Shown: positions 44,050 to 54,161, counted from the first letter of the stretch. The stretch is 64,000 nt of DNA from Armatimonadota bacterium (GCA_039679645.1 JBDKUO010000013.1:18704-82703), one strand, 5' to 3'. The notes: generated by a model not told the origin, from the sequence alone. Program-made: numbers and translations.

Positions 44050-45234
44050 GTGGACCCAAAAGTCTTATTTGTAATCACCATTACAACCGCTCGGATGTTT
44101 ATGCCCGGTATATCCGGTATGACAAAGATACCCGGCATGAAAATTCCCGACATGAATGCGCCAACCAGGACGATCACTATGGACCTGACCAGCGGTCAAA
44201 AGCCGCAGGGCAGCTATAAGGCAGAGTGCGCTATCCCGGAAGGGCTGAAGCTGGGACCCAAAGTGGACCTGCAGATTGATCTTCCTGAGAAATCGGCAAG
44301 TGAGACGTTTTCCACGAAGGACGAGCAGGGCGGCAAGTCCGGTGATATGACGATCAAGGCCTACTGGGGCTGCGGGCAGACTATCGCTGACGGCCAGCCG
44401 AAGATTCTCGATACCAAATCCATGGGTGTGGCTGCTCAAAAGATGATGAAGCCGGACAAAATGACAGCGAGCCGCATCTTAGATGAAAACAACACCCATG
44501 CCTACTGGCCGCACGGAGATTTCAAGGGTATAGATAACGAAGCCGCTGCTCCAGGCGAATATGACCTTACAACCAACTTCTGCGGCAACACCACCGTCAA
44601 GCTCAAAGACTCACAAGATTTCCTGGCCGCAATCGAGATAACGGAGCCGGGCAAGAAAGGCGCAGATGTTGCAAATGCTATTCCCATTAAATGGAAAAGC
44701 GTGCCCAATGCCAAGGCCTATCTGCTGATGGCGTTTGCCTCGTCAAATAGCGAGATGGTTACCTGGACTTCAAGTTCCAGCCCCGATATCCCGATGGACC
44801 TGCAGTTCAAAGCAATCAAGAAATCGGACCTCGATGACTATATCGAAAAGGGAATTTTGCTTCCCGGCGATGCGACTTCGTGCTGCATCCCCGCCGGTAT
44901 CTTCAGAGGGCAGGAAAACCCCATGCTGACAATAGTCGCCTTCGGAGCCGACAAGATTCAGGATAGAGACGACATTGTGACCAATGTGGTTATTCGCTCC
45001 ACCGCCTGCATGACTTTAGGCGCTGCAATGCAGATGGATGATGAAGAAGAGTCCAGTGAGCCGGACCAGGCAAAAGTGAAGAAAGACAACAATGCGGATC
45101 AAGACAAAGAAAATGAAGAAGTCTCTGATGATGACGATTCCACTAACGTTGTCGATCAGGCGGACGAAGCTCTCGACAAGATCGAAAAGACCGATAATGT
45201 AATCAACCGCGCCAAGAATATCTTTAAGCGCTAA
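44050..45234 (+). CDS. Exported protein of unknown family (paralogue of gene at 12420)
   Basis: 394 residues from the GTG at 44050; GGAGG lies eight bases upstream and this start aligns with the ATG of the paralogue (both begin with LFxIxITT). The frame also opens at 44017. It shares with the 12420 protein the blocks LPEGLKL-like (IPEGLKLGPK), MTIKAYWGCGQT, YDLTTNF, DFLAAIEI, IKWKSVPNAKAYL, CIPAGIFRG, TIVAFGADKIQ and VIRSTAC. It adds a charged, acidic C-terminal tail (DDEEESSEPDQ, then SDDDDSTN). A strong terminator follows. Function unknown. Confidence 0.72.
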   Translation: MDPKVLFVITITTARMFMPGISGMTKIPGMKIPDMNAPTRTITMDLTSGQKPQGSYKAECAIPEGLKLGPKVDLQIDLPEKSASETFSTKDEQGGKSGDMTIKAYWGCGQTIADGQPKILDTKSMGVAAQKMMKPDKMTASRILDENNTHAYWPHGDFKGIDNEAAAPGEYDLTTNFCGNTTVKLKDSQDFLAAIEITEPGKKGADVANAIPIKWKSVPNAKAYLLMAFASSNSEMVTWTSSSSPDIPMDLQFKAIKKSDLDDYIEKGILLPGDATSCCIPAGIFRGQENPMLTIVAFGADKIQDRDDIVTNVVIRSTACMTLGAAMQMDDEEESSEPDQAKVKKDNNADQDKENEEVSDDDDSTNVVDQADEALDKIEKTDNVINRAKNIFKR

Positions 45235-45240
45235 ACAAAT

Positions 45241-45267
45241 ATGGGGCGCGGATTCTCCGCGCCCCAT
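45241..45267. terminator. Bidirectional terminator-like hairpin
   Basis: ATGGGGCGCGGA-TTC-TCCGCGCCCCAT, perfect 12-bp stem, between the convergent genes ending at 45234 and 45285. Confidence 0.75.
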
Positions 45268-45284
45268 AATAACCGTCAACTGTT

Positions 45285-46955
45285 TTATTCATTCTGATGT
45301 TCTGCAATCGGTATCAAGAGCCTTCTTGCGATTTCGACATCCCCTGTTGATTTCTGCCTTCCGTCTACGTTTCTGCAGGCAAGAGTGATAGCCTGTTCGT
45401 AATCCACCATCTCTTCTGATGAGCGCATGTTCTCCGAGGCGATCACCGCGAGTTCATAGTCCTGAATGCCTTCACGAAGCTGTTCCCAGCGCAGACTCGA
45501 TATAGGCCCGTTTTCGCCGGGATAGACTAAGAATGTGTCTCCCGACGGGAACGTAATATGCGCCTGCCATTGAACATGTTCGTAGGGACTTTCGGACCAG
45601 TCGTTATATGCCCACCGCAGGAACCCATCGTAGCCGCCCTGAATGGCAAAAAAGCCCATCATGCGCGATTCAATAAGCGGCGAGTGAACGAATGTATTAG
45701 GAAACTCCGGCCCGCAGCATACATAATAGGTTGTAATTGTTTTTTCGGGACAGTCTTTTGTCACCGCGCAGACGTTGTCGGGGTCAAGGAGTTCGACCAC
45801 ACCCATGGCGCTACGTTCGGGCGGCGCCATTTCGGCTATCCCGCGCTCGTTAAAAGGCACAGCCAATGAAAGGTCGTTCATTCCGCCGAATAAGTTACTG
45901 CGGGTATTGGCGGCAAGCGCGGTCTTGAAGTCCGGCGCATATTCACCCAGAAAGTCGATCATCTTCTCCATAACTTCGCTGGGTTTCTCGTCAAAGGCGA
46001 TATAAGTCTTGTCCATCCATCCACGCTGAGTCAGATGTTTGCGGAAAGCGTCAAAGAAATCTCCCCACGCCTTCACATACTCATCGTCACCTATGGAAGT
46101 CATAATCTCATTGATTTCACCGGTATCCGAATCGACGTATGTAATCAGGCTCTTTCCTATCTCACCCGGCCCCTGAACAATTGAATAGCAGTGGATTGTC
46201 TGTTCGATCCCAAACTGCCGGTGAATCTCGACAAATTTATCAAATACCGAGAAATCGAATTCGTAGTTGTCGCCGTTTCTGATCCACTTGACCGTGCTGG
46301 GATACGGCGTGTATGTCTGGTCTATCCACGGCTTTGCCACTACAGGCGCAACCACGGTCCTTTGACCGTGAGCCGCCAGGTCTTTCAGATAAGGCTTCAT
46401 ATGCTCGAAGTGTTCATCAGACCACACCGGAACGCCGTAGAAGCGCGCAATCGCTCCTGGGTTCATCCAGATGTTCATGTAGAACTGCCAATCATGGACG
46501 TCCGGCAGGTCAACATCTGCGACCTCTATCTGTATCGACCGGCTGGCAACCTGCTTACCGTCAATTTCCAACATTGCAAGTCCGAGGTAAATGCCTTTGG
46601 GTATCGCCTTTGGAATTTGAATATTGATATAGAGCGCAGCGGATTTGTCTATATCGAACGAATCGACCGGATAAAGTGGGTCGCTTACCATTCCCACTTC
46701 AGGTGTGGGAACCGCGCCCACCAGGTAAACGCAAGCGGCCTGGACGGAAATGCTTCCATCCGGACACGATAAGTCGCTGAGTATCAGCCGGGCGTTCTTC
46801 ACATGCTCTTTTGCTGTGACCAGCGCCATAAGCGAAGTTACGGCATTACGGCATGTGAGCGCTTTAAGCGGCACATCCGGCACATCCGGCGGCGCTTCAC
46901 CTTGTAAAGGAGGCCTGCGCAGCGTCTGCCAGGCTAGAATTTCATAATCAGACAA
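45285..46955 (-). CDS. DUF4091 glycoside-hydrolase-like protein
   Basis: 556 residues. An N-terminal beta domain (1-150), a TIM-barrel-like core with TYIAFDEKPSEVMEKMIDF (candidate catalytic Asp/Glu), and the DUF4091 hallmark SSLRWEQLREGIQDYELAV near the C-terminus. DUF4091 proteins are found with carbohydrate-active enzymes; substrate is unknown. No signal peptide is obvious, suggesting a cytoplasmic location or a missed leader. Confidence 0.85.
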   Translation of the reverse strand: MSDYEILAWQTLRRPPLQGEAPPDVPDVPLKALTCRNAVTSLMALVTAKEHVKNARLILSDLSCPDGSISVQAACVYLVGAVPTPEVGMVSDPLYPVDSFDIDKSAALYINIQIPKAIPKGIYLGLAMLEIDGKQVASRSIQIEVADVDLPDVHDWQFYMNIWMNPGAIARFYGVPVWSDEHFEHMKPYLKDLAAHGQRTVVAPVVAKPWIDQTYTPYPSTVKWIRNGDNYEFDFSVFDKFVEIHRQFGIEQTIHCYSIVQGPGEIGKSLITYVDSDTGEINEIMTSIGDDEYVKAWGDFFDAFRKHLTQRGWMDKTYIAFDEKPSEVMEKMIDFLGEYAPDFKTALAANTRSNLFGGMNDLSLAVPFNERGIAEMAPPERSAMGVVELLDPDNVCAVTKDCPEKTITTYYVCCGPEFPNTFVHSPLIESRMMGFFAIQGGYDGFLRWAYNDWSESPYEHVQWQAHITFPSGDTFLVYPGENGPISSLRWEQLREGIQDYELAVIASENMRSSEEMVDYEQAITLACRNVDGRQKSTGDVEIARRLLIPIAEHQNE

Positions 46956-47200
46956 TGGGTTCCTCGCATTTTGTTGTTATTAGAGTATTTTGACCTAACC
47001 CCGCGGCAATGTCAATGATTAAATTTACCGACCTCTATCCGACACAGATCGAGAGGTAATTGTTCCCGATCTAATGGTGAGAATGCTTTAGTGATATTCT
47101 TTTAATAGTCAGATAGAGTAAACATTTTTGTCCAATAGAGAAGGATATGCAATACATTTGTAGAACAGATCAATATGATCGATGACTAATATAAGATAAT

Positions 47201-48172
47201 GTGTCGAAGTCACCGAATATTGGGGGTGGATTTACTGTGGGGCTATTTGCAGAAGATGTTTCCAGGGAAGAAGCTATCAGTCTTTTCAAATCGGGTCGAC
47301 TGGATGAAGCAATTCCGGCGCTTGAGCGAGTTGCATTGAAGTTATCTGATGATCCTCAGGTTCACTCTTGTTTAGGTATGGCTTACGGCAAGATCGGCGA
47401 AATAGAAAAAAGCATAGCTTCGTTTGAAAAGTCATTATTGCTGCTTAAATCGGCTCGAGCGCACTATAACCTGGGCGTTGCCTACGATTGCGCCGGCAGG
47501 TACTCAGAGGCTAAGGGTCAATTTCAACATGCCCTTGACTATGATCCCAGCTATTCTCCCGCGCGAGAAGCCATCAGGCAGATCGAATCAAAGTCATCAC
47601 TAGAACCGGCAGCGGCAGCATCCGGGGTTTCGTCCGAACCGCAGCCGACAATTATGGGTCAGGCTCCGCCGACTGCATCAGTCCCGCAAAGCGGCACAAT
47701 AGGCGGTGTGCCGGATTTCTCCACACTGGCAGCGCCAAAGGCTCCACCCGATCTTTCTGCCGAGAAAGTGAAAAGAGAGTTGGAATGGCAGGAGCGCAGA
47801 AAAACTTATGTTAAGTCCGGCTTGGCCTATGGCGCCATTTGTGGCGCAGTGCTTTTGCTCCTGATTCGCTTATGCTTGGTTGCAATGGCTTCGTCTATAA
47901 TTGGTAGTGGCAGTGCGCTGCTTATACTTGTTGGAGCGATTATTCAGGGCGGCATTGTCGGTGGAATAGTCGGGTTATGGGTCGGCCTGACCTGCGGAGC
48001 TGAAAATGAGGGCGCTTTAGCAGGTGCGGTTGTCGGCGGTACCTATGGTCTTCTTGCCGGTCTCATAGGCGGAATGGGCGGGTTTGCAATATGGAACATG
48101 CTGTTTTCCGCCCTCTTTACTGGAATATTCGGGTTCTTTATCGGTAAGATGGTCGCGTCAAGCCTGAACTGA
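47201..48172 (+). CDS. TPR protein with C-terminal membrane domain
   Basis: 323 residues, GTG start at 47201. About three TPR helical pairs (20-130: AISLFKSGRLDEAIPALERV, YNLGVAYDCAGRYSEAKGQF), a Pro/Ala linker, a charged coiled-coil segment (KVKRELEWQERRK), then three to four Gly-rich transmembrane helices (GGIVGGIVGLWVGL, GTYGLLAGLIGGMGG). Gly zippers suggest helix packing or oligomerisation. Role unknown; TPRs imply a protein-interaction scaffold. The 245-bp gap upstream shows no clear promoter. Confidence 0.75.
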   Translation: MSKSPNIGGGFTVGLFAEDVSREEAISLFKSGRLDEAIPALERVALKLSDDPQVHSCLGMAYGKIGEIEKSIASFEKSLLLLKSARAHYNLGVAYDCAGRYSEAKGQFQHALDYDPSYSPAREAIRQIESKSSLEPAAAASGVSSEPQPTIMGQAPPTASVPQSGTIGGVPDFSTLAAPKAPPDLSAEKVKRELEWQERRKTYVKSGLAYGAICGAVLLLLIRLCLVAMASSIIGSGSALLILVGAIIQGGIVGGIVGLWVGLTCGAENEGALAGAVVGGTYGLLAGLIGGMGGFAIWNMLFSALFTGIFGFFIGKMVASSLN

Positions 48173-48195
48173 TGCGCAGTGTCCACTTCGCAATT

Positions 48196-49821
48196 TTATA
48201 TGACGCGCCGAGTGCGAAATACGACTATTGCAACGTCATCCTGAAGTTCGCCTCCCGCATGCGCTCTTGCCGCTTCCAACAGGCCGAATGCTATTCCATC
48301 CGGTGAAACGCTGTAGTTTTGCGCCAGAAAATCACAGACCCTGCGCTTGGAAAATATCTGGGAATGCGCCTTTCTTGCTTCCGTTATTCCGTCCGTCAGC
48401 ATCACTATGGTATCACCAGGATGCAGTTTTTGTTCGGATTCGGTATAGACGAAGTTTTCGGATATGCCGAGTGCGCCCCCAGCATTGGTCAATTCTGCGT
48501 AATTTCCTTGGGCATCACAAAGCACCGGAGGCTCATGGCCGCCGTTTGCGTATTTCATAATGCCGTTGTTTACATCCAGTACGGCAAAAAAGGAAGTGAG
48601 CATGCCCGCGGAATCACTTTGATCTCGGCAAAGCGCTTTGTTTGCCAACTCCAGAGCTTTTGCCGGGCTTGGATAAAGATATGCGTTGCTGCGCACCGAA
48701 TATCTTGCAGCCGCAACCCGCATTGCAGCGGGCAGCCCTTTGCCCGCGACATCTCCGATAAGGATGCCGACACGGCCTTCGCCAAGCTCAAAGATATCAT
48801 AAAAGTCTCCGCCTATCTCTGCCTCATTTAGGGCGGGCTGGTATTTTACTGCAATGGATAAGCCTTTAATATTGTAATGGGCGCGAGGTGGTACGACTGC
48901 CTGCTGAAGCACTTCGGCAATGTGATGCTCGCGTTCATATAGCTCCTGCCTGCGTTTCTCGAAGTCCATCCAATCGGTTATATCGCGAAAAACATTGATT
49001 GCGCCGATTATATTTCCCTGCGCATCCCTGACAGGCGATGCGCTTACGCTGAGAACCATTTCTCTACCGGAAGGAGTGATCACTGTATGGCGGATATCTT
49101 TGGTTATCTCACCATTCAGAGCGCGATATGAAGCTGTATCTTCTGTTCTGATTGCCGTTCTCTTGCTGCTGTAAGTCTGGAGCAGCTTTATCAATTCGGC
49201 TAATGACGATATGCACGTGCCACCCAGAATTTCTTTTCCGGTTTCGTTCATCATCACGATCCGGCCCTGCGCATCGAACATGGTCACACCGTCGGTAATG
49301 CTGGAGAAGAATGACTCCAGTACAGCCGCACGCTGCTGCGCCTCTTCTCTGAGACGCTCTATTTCCTGCCGCGCAAGCACATCCTCGGTGACATCTACCA
49401 GCGAAAACACAAATCCTATTACTTCGCTCGATGCATTAAGGACAGGAACCAGCGTCCAGTTCCAATACGTCACTCCCCACTCCGGATGGTCGGGAAAAAT
49501 AAACGGTTTCCGGCTTGCTTTGTACGGCCTGCAGGTATCTCGCACGCCCTTAAAAATCGCTTGGTTTTCTTCATGAGGATAGAACTCGAAATGGTTGTGG
49601 CCTATGAAGGATTCCTTTGTTCGGGCGCATTTTTTTGCATAAGTGTCGTTTACCCAGACAAAGTTGAAGTCTCTGTCAAGATATATCAGGCTTGCCTCGG
49701 TGTTGGCGGTTATAGAGTCGAGCATTTCCATCTGCTGCTCGACCGTAGTCAAGCCAGCAATCTTTCTCGGCGCAATATCTTGAATGGATATCGAATCTTT
49801 CCTACCTTGGTTGCAAGCCAT
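48196..49821 (-). CDS. PAS-domain PP2C-type phosphatase (RsbU/SpoIIE family)
   Basis: 541 residues from the ATG at 49821 (AGGTGG upstream). Two PAS domains (about 35-145 and 160-285: SLIYLDRDFNFVWVNDTYAK, SITDGVTMFDAQGRIVMMNE), then a SpoIIE-type PP2C phosphatase (EIGGDFYDIFELGEGRVGIL, IGDVAGKGLPAAM, MLTDGITEAR). Such enzymes dephosphorylate STAS antagonists to free a sigma factor from an RsbW-type kinase; a candidate kinase is at 11956-12375. A cytosolic signal, redox state or bound ligand could be sensed by PAS. Confidence 0.9.
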   Translation of the reverse strand: MACNQGRKDSISIQDIAPRKIAGLTTVEQQMEMLDSITANTEASLIYLDRDFNFVWVNDTYAKKCARTKESFIGHNHFEFYPHEENQAIFKGVRDTCRPYKASRKPFIFPDHPEWGVTYWNWTLVPVLNASSEVIGFVFSLVDVTEDVLARQEIERLREEAQQRAAVLESFFSSITDGVTMFDAQGRIVMMNETGKEILGGTCISSLAELIKLLQTYSSKRTAIRTEDTASYRALNGEITKDIRHTVITPSGREMVLSVSASPVRDAQGNIIGAINVFRDITDWMDFEKRRQELYEREHHIAEVLQQAVVPPRAHYNIKGLSIAVKYQPALNEAEIGGDFYDIFELGEGRVGILIGDVAGKGLPAAMRVAAARYSVRSNAYLYPSPAKALELANKALCRDQSDSAGMLTSFFAVLDVNNGIMKYANGGHEPPVLCDAQGNYAELTNAGGALGISENFVYTESEQKLHPGDTIVMLTDGITEARKAHSQIFSKRRVCDFLAQNYSVSPDGIAFGLLEAARAHAGGELQDDVAIVVFRTRRVI

Positions 49822-49872
49822 ATAGCCCACCTGCCGCGCTTAAGTCAAATACTCAATATAAAATATAACATA

Positions 49873-50835
49873 CTAAATCTCAAGGTTTGCTTCTTTTCGC
49901 CAGACATCGAGGATCAGCTCATAGCGTGACAGGGGCATGCCGGTGTAGATGCAGTTGCTGGTAGAGAATATGTAACCTCCGCCGGGCATGCCGTTTTTGA
50001 TCGCATATCTTGCCGATTCGACAACTTCTTCGTCGGTGCCTGTGTCCATAAGTCCGCAGTTGACATTGCCGATCAGACACAGCCTGTCTCCGTAGAGCCG
50101 CTTGACCTCGGCGATATCCACACCAGCCTGCGGATCGATCGAGTGCAGAGCATGCGGGTTTGCATCAGCCAGTTGATCGATTATCGGCATGATATTGCCG
50201 TCCGTATGCTTGATCGTATAGAACCCCATATCGCGGTAGCCTTGTATGAGCTTGACAAGATAAGGCGTCACGAACTCGCTAAACTGCGTCGGGCTGAGAA
50301 ACGGACCGGTATTGAGGCAGTAGTCAGAGCAAAGCGCCCAGCCGTCCAAAACGCCGTGCCGGGCATATTTTGCAGCCATCTCCAGCGCATTATTGACGTT
50401 TTTATCGGCTTCGGCTTTCATCCCATCCGGGTCGTCCGCCATGCGATAGCTGAACTCGAGCATATTCTCGCCGCTTGGTATGGCGTAGGTAGCATCTCCG
50501 TGTAGCATCAGGAAATACTTATCGCCGGTCTTCTCGCGTATTATATCCAGCAGGCGCATTGTCTCTTCATAATCATATGGACTGCACTGAAGAAATATGG
50601 CGCTGTGCTCGTATTTCTCTGCAGTCATAATATACGTGTCGGCAATGTCCAGGCGATGAAGCCGGCGCTCTTTTTCTTCCATCTGTCCCCACTGGTGGAA
50701 GCACCTTTGCGACGGATGTAGCTTGCCGAACGCTTCCATGGTAAGGAAAAAGACCAGCTCAAAATGCGGCACGCGCCCTGTGATAGGCTGCCGGTTAAGC
50801 GCAGCAATAAATCTCTCTCTTGGCGTAATACTCAT
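49873..50835 (-). CDS. Uroporphyrinogen decarboxylase-like (MtaA/CmuA type) protein
   Basis: 320 residues. URO-D TIM-barrel pattern: SITPRERFIAALNRQPI start, YIMTAEKYEHSAIFLQ, IKHTDGNIMPIIDQL and PHALHSIDPQAGVDIAEVK. The family includes heme-pathway HemE and many corrinoid or C1 methyltransferase and uncharacterised relatives. HemE residues at the substrate site are not conserved in an obvious way, and no heme genes are near, so a methyltransferase-like role is as likely. AGGTGA precedes the ATG. Just upstream of the HtrA gene on the same strand. Confidence 0.8.
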   Translation of the reverse strand: MSITPRERFIAALNRQPITGRVPHFELVFFLTMEAFGKLHPSQRCFHQWGQMEEKERRLHRLDIADTYIMTAEKYEHSAIFLQCSPYDYEETMRLLDIIREKTGDKYFLMLHGDATYAIPSGENMLEFSYRMADDPDGMKAEADKNVNNALEMAAKYARHGVLDGWALCSDYCLNTGPFLSPTQFSEFVTPYLVKLIQGYRDMGFYTIKHTDGNIMPIIDQLADANPHALHSIDPQAGVDIAEVKRLYGDRLCLIGNVNCGLMDTGTDEEVVESARYAIKNGMPGGGYIFSTSNCIYTGMPLSRYELILDVWRKEANLEI

Positions 50836-50869
50836 TTGTCACCTGTATATCATTGTAACTGGGCATCAG

Positions 50870-52885
50870 TCAATAGCCGGGTTCAAGTTCTACGAAGAGC
50901 GTGTGGATTCCTCTGCGAACCTTGAAAACCACCCTCTTGGGTTTTTCCTGAGCTATTTGTTTCATGGCTGCTTCCAGATCGGCCAAGCCTGCAATCGGTT
51001 CGCTGTTGATTTCACTGATCACATCACCGGGCTGCAGACCACCCAATGCTGCCCAGCTTCCCTCAGCCACGGACTCCACATAGACACCCGATTCATCGGG
51101 TTGGAGCGCTCCATCAGTCCTGTCCACAAAAGCTATATCGCGAGCTGTAAACTCGAAGTCTTCATCCTCGTATTTCGGGTAATCGCGAGCAAGCTTCGGT
51201 GAAGTCTCAAGCTCCACTAAGATATCCATAGGCTTCCCGTCGCGGATAATGCCGAGTTTTACCTGGGAGCCGATATCATATTGTCTTATCATGCTCGGCA
51301 AAACCTCTTCATCGCCTAGCTGGTCAGCCGGTATTACTTCATCGTCCAGTTTCAAAATTAAGTCGCCGACTTTAAGTCCCGCCTTTTGCGCTGAACTTGA
51401 CGGGTAAACCTGCGTAATACGAACTCCGGTCTTACCTGAAATGCCGAGGGCTGCAGCTAGGTCATCCGTAAGCACCTGTAGATCTATCGGCAGCCACGCC
51501 TTTCTGGCCTCAATGCCGGACCTGCTGTTTTCCTGCCTGCCGATCTTTACAACAGTAGCATACTGCTTTTTGCCGCGAATGAAATTCACCATGACCGGCA
51601 CAAGACCGTCCTTGCCCTCAAGGATCTTCTTCGTCAGTGCGCGCAGGGCCTCAACATTGGTGATCTTCTTGTCACCAACCTGTACGATAACATCATCTTC
51701 TCGTATGGAAGGTTTTGCAGACCCGGCAGGGCCGCTCGGTAATACGCCGGTAACTTCCGCTCCATCCTGTGAATCGAGCTGCATCTCCTTGCTCATCAGA
51801 TACGTGATATCCGACGTGCACATGCCCCAGCTTTTCAGCTCGTCCTCTTTTCCGATAGCTTTTTGCCGTCCGGCGGTAGTTACGTTCAAGGCCACTTTCT
51901 TGCCGTCGCGCAGGACAACAGCCTTGACGCTTTTTCCAACAGGCAGGTCCGCTACAAACTGATTAAAGAGAGGCACTTCTTCCCTGAACTTGGCAACGAC
52001 TTCCCTGCCGTCGAGGTTGAGCATGATATCACCCGACTGAAATCCCGCGCGTTTGGCAGGTGAATCTTCCATCACTCCGCTGACCAGGATCCCCTTTTGC
52101 AGCTCGGATGATTCGAGCAGCGGCTGGACTTCCAGACCCAACCAGCTTCTGGTGACTTTACCGTCAGCTATCAACTTGTCGGCAACTTCCTTGGCAAGGT
52201 TCGAGGGGATAGCGCCTGAAAGCCCGTAGCTTATTTCATTTACGCCCACTATCTTGCCGTCACGATCAACCAGCGGACCGCCTGAGTTGCCGGGTCTTAT
52301 CAGCGCGTCATGGCCGATCCAGCGCACTATCGATCCGACGTCTTCACCTTCGAGCTTGAAATCATCATCCGAAGCAAATCCCGGCATGATCATCTCAGTG
52401 TTGCTGATTATGCCCATCGTTACGCTCTGCGAAAGCGCAAGCGGGCAGCCCATCGCAAATACGCGGTCCCCTACACCCAGCTTTGAGGAGTCGCCGAAGG
52501 AGGCGTATGGAAACGGCTTTTTGTCAGGTGATCTTAACTTGATAACCGCGATGTCCGCAAGGGCATCAGTGCCGACAAGCGCTCCATCCACTTCACGCTT
52601 ATCTGCGAGTGTGCAGACAATTCGTTTGGCGTCCATCGCCACATGATGATTTGTGATTGCATAGCCGTCCGGAGAAATTATAACTCCGCTGCCTGCCGAT
52701 TCGGCTTTCATCTCGCGTCCCTGGCGATAATCGGCGGCGACGATCAATATTCTGATAAGCGCCGGGCGCACAGCTTCTACCGCGGCGGTCATGTCTCGCT
52801 TTATCTCATCTGCACTGCACATGAGAGTTGAAAGCATAAACATAATGAATACAAATGCCGGCATTGTTTTTCTTGCGTAAAACAT
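50870..52885 (-). CDS. HtrA/DegP-like serine protease with four PDZ domains
   Basis: 671 residues. Signal peptide (1 to about 24, ending LMCSA). Trypsin-like domain with catalytic triad H81 (TNHHV), D111 (ADIAV) and S201 (GNSGG). Four PDZ domains follow at about 247-335, 350-440, 470-560 and 580-670 (recognised by GIL/GL carboxylate loops such as GWxxGD). HtrA proteins degrade misfolded envelope proteins; extra PDZ modules suggest an adapted specificity. Start has GGAGG but with a long spacer. Confidence 0.88.
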   Translation of the reverse strand: MFYARKTMPAFVFIMFMLSTLMCSADEIKRDMTAAVEAVRPALIRILIVAADYRQGREMKAESAGSGVIISPDGYAITNHHVAMDAKRIVCTLADKREVDGALVGTDALADIAVIKLRSPDKKPFPYASFGDSSKLGVGDRVFAMGCPLALSQSVTMGIISNTEMIMPGFASDDDFKLEGEDVGSIVRWIGHDALIRPGNSGGPLVDRDGKIVGVNEISYGLSGAIPSNLAKEVADKLIADGKVTRSWLGLEVQPLLESSELQKGILVSGVMEDSPAKRAGFQSGDIMLNLDGREVVAKFREEVPLFNQFVADLPVGKSVKAVVLRDGKKVALNVTTAGRQKAIGKEDELKSWGMCTSDITYLMSKEMQLDSQDGAEVTGVLPSGPAGSAKPSIREDDVIVQVGDKKITNVEALRALTKKILEGKDGLVPVMVNFIRGKKQYATVVKIGRQENSRSGIEARKAWLPIDLQVLTDDLAAALGISGKTGVRITQVYPSSSAQKAGLKVGDLILKLDDEVIPADQLGDEEVLPSMIRQYDIGSQVKLGIIRDGKPMDILVELETSPKLARDYPKYEDEDFEFTARDIAFVDRTDGALQPDESGVYVESVAEGSWAALGGLQPGDVISEINSEPIAGLADLEAAMKQIAQEKPKRVVFKVRRGIHTLFVELEPGY

Positions 52886-53019
52886 TTGAAGCTAAGTCCT
52901 CCATCGCCCTGTTAATGTCATTTCCGCTTGTTTACCAAATTACATATTCTTCAAGCTTAAGTAATAATCCTTTCAGAGTATAGCCTGCGCACCATGATTC
53001 CTAAGATCGCAAATTTCAA

Positions 53020-53047
53020 TTGACGTGTGCGCCGCAGCGAGTATAAT
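53020..53047 (+). promoter_or_regulatory. Sigma-70 promoter of the 53070 gene
   Basis: TTGACG (53020-53025), 16-bp spacer, TATAAT (53042-53047). Transcription would begin near 53054, leaving a leader of about 16 bases with GAGAGGG before the ATG at 53070. This excludes the longer frame opening at 53025. Confidence 0.85.
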
Positions 53048-53069
53048 AGAGTTAGAGAGGGCCACGAAC

Positions 53070-54107
53070 ATGCTCGATGATTATAAGTATAGCATAGGAC
53101 GGCTCGTCGTCTACAGACACACCGAACCTAAGCTCCCAAAACAAAGCTACGGTCATCACGGCTCCGAAAGGACGGTCGGCGAGGTGCTTGCCGTCGATAT
53201 GATCCCCACGCCTGCTCCTCACTGGGTATACACGATTCGCAACGTGCGAAATCAGGAGACCAGTAGGATAGAAGAGGACCAGATCAAATTCGCAACAGCC
53301 GTGGGCAGATATTGGAAGAAGATCAATTCGAAGACCACCGAATACAGGTCCGAGGACGGCGCACTTGCTGAGATGATAGCAAAAGCGCTCACCAACCCGG
53401 ACCGCGTCAGAATTCTAGGCTCAGCTCTGCGCGACCTGATCCGCAGAGAAGACATGGCTGCGCGTGTCTCGGAAGAAGGAATGAACCTGCCTGTTATGGC
53501 AGGCGACTATATCCGACTGCGCGGCGACCTGCGACATGAGAGCGAACATATTCACAATCACTACGCCAAAGTGTTGAAAGCGGAGCCGTCGGATGTGGCG
53601 GGGATTGAGAACCCCGAGTCTAAGCCGGGACAGCCGAGGTTGTATAGAACCCTCAAGAAGTATCACATCATCACGACCGAAGGAATCGAGTCGGATATAT
53701 ACGACGCCGAGGTAAAGCTCTTCTATACCGCAAACGGCCGCAAGACGATCTTGAACTGGCGCGCGGCGACTCTGCTGGCTGAAGCGTTCAAGGACGAGCC
53801 GCCATATAATCTTGAATACGAGTATCTGTCTGACCACATATTCACTCGTGACGAGTTAGGCTCGAAGAGTCGCGGTGAGCTTGCGCAGATGCTGGCGTCT
53901 ATGCTCTACGTGAAAGGCCGCATGGGCTGGCGGGATTATCAGCGCCGGAGTCAGTTTTTTGCCGGCACTCCCAAGAGCCACCTGCTCGATGAGATACTGG
54001 AAGTCTCCCGGTTCGACTCCAAGCGCAATAGATTTATGACTTGTGAGGAGATCACGGGCCGACAGAAGGATGCTTACAGGCTAAGAAGACTGCTTAAAAG
54101 CAGATAA
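53070..54107 (+). CDS. Conserved-looking cytoplasmic protein, unknown family
   Basis: 345 residues. No signal or membrane segments; charged throughout. An N-terminal beta-rich region (YSIGRLVVYRHTEPKLP, RTVGEVLAVDMIPTPAPHWV) looks like a CarD-, SH3- or Tudor-like barrel, a pattern-based guess. The middle and C-terminal parts are helical (ALRDLIRREDMAARVS, then SKSRGELAQMLASMLYVKG). A nucleic-acid or transcription role is conceivable but not supported beyond fold pattern. It has a strong promoter and very short leader. Confidence 0.65.
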   Translation: MLDDYKYSIGRLVVYRHTEPKLPKQSYGHHGSERTVGEVLAVDMIPTPAPHWVYTIRNVRNQETSRIEEDQIKFATAVGRYWKKINSKTTEYRSEDGALAEMIAKALTNPDRVRILGSALRDLIRREDMAARVSEEGMNLPVMAGDYIRLRGDLRHESEHIHNHYAKVLKAEPSDVAGIENPESKPGQPRLYRTLKKYHIITTEGIESDIYDAEVKLFYTANGRKTILNWRAATLLAEAFKDEPPYNLEYEYLSDHIFTRDELGSKSRGELAQMLASMLYVKGRMGWRDYQRRSQFFAGTPKSHLLDEILEVSRFDSKRNRFMTCEEITGRQKDAYRLRRLLKSR

Positions 54108-54120
54108 GTATATATGGCTT

Positions 54121-54152
54121 ATGCCTCCAGGCGATTATATACCTGGAGGCAT
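54121..54152. repeat. CCTCCAGG stem-loop copy 3
   Basis: ATGCCTCCAGG and CCTGGAGGCAT, perfect 11-bp stem with a longer 10-base loop, between the convergent genes ending at 54107 and 54162. Confidence 0.75.
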
Positions 54153-54161
54153 ATTTATTTC

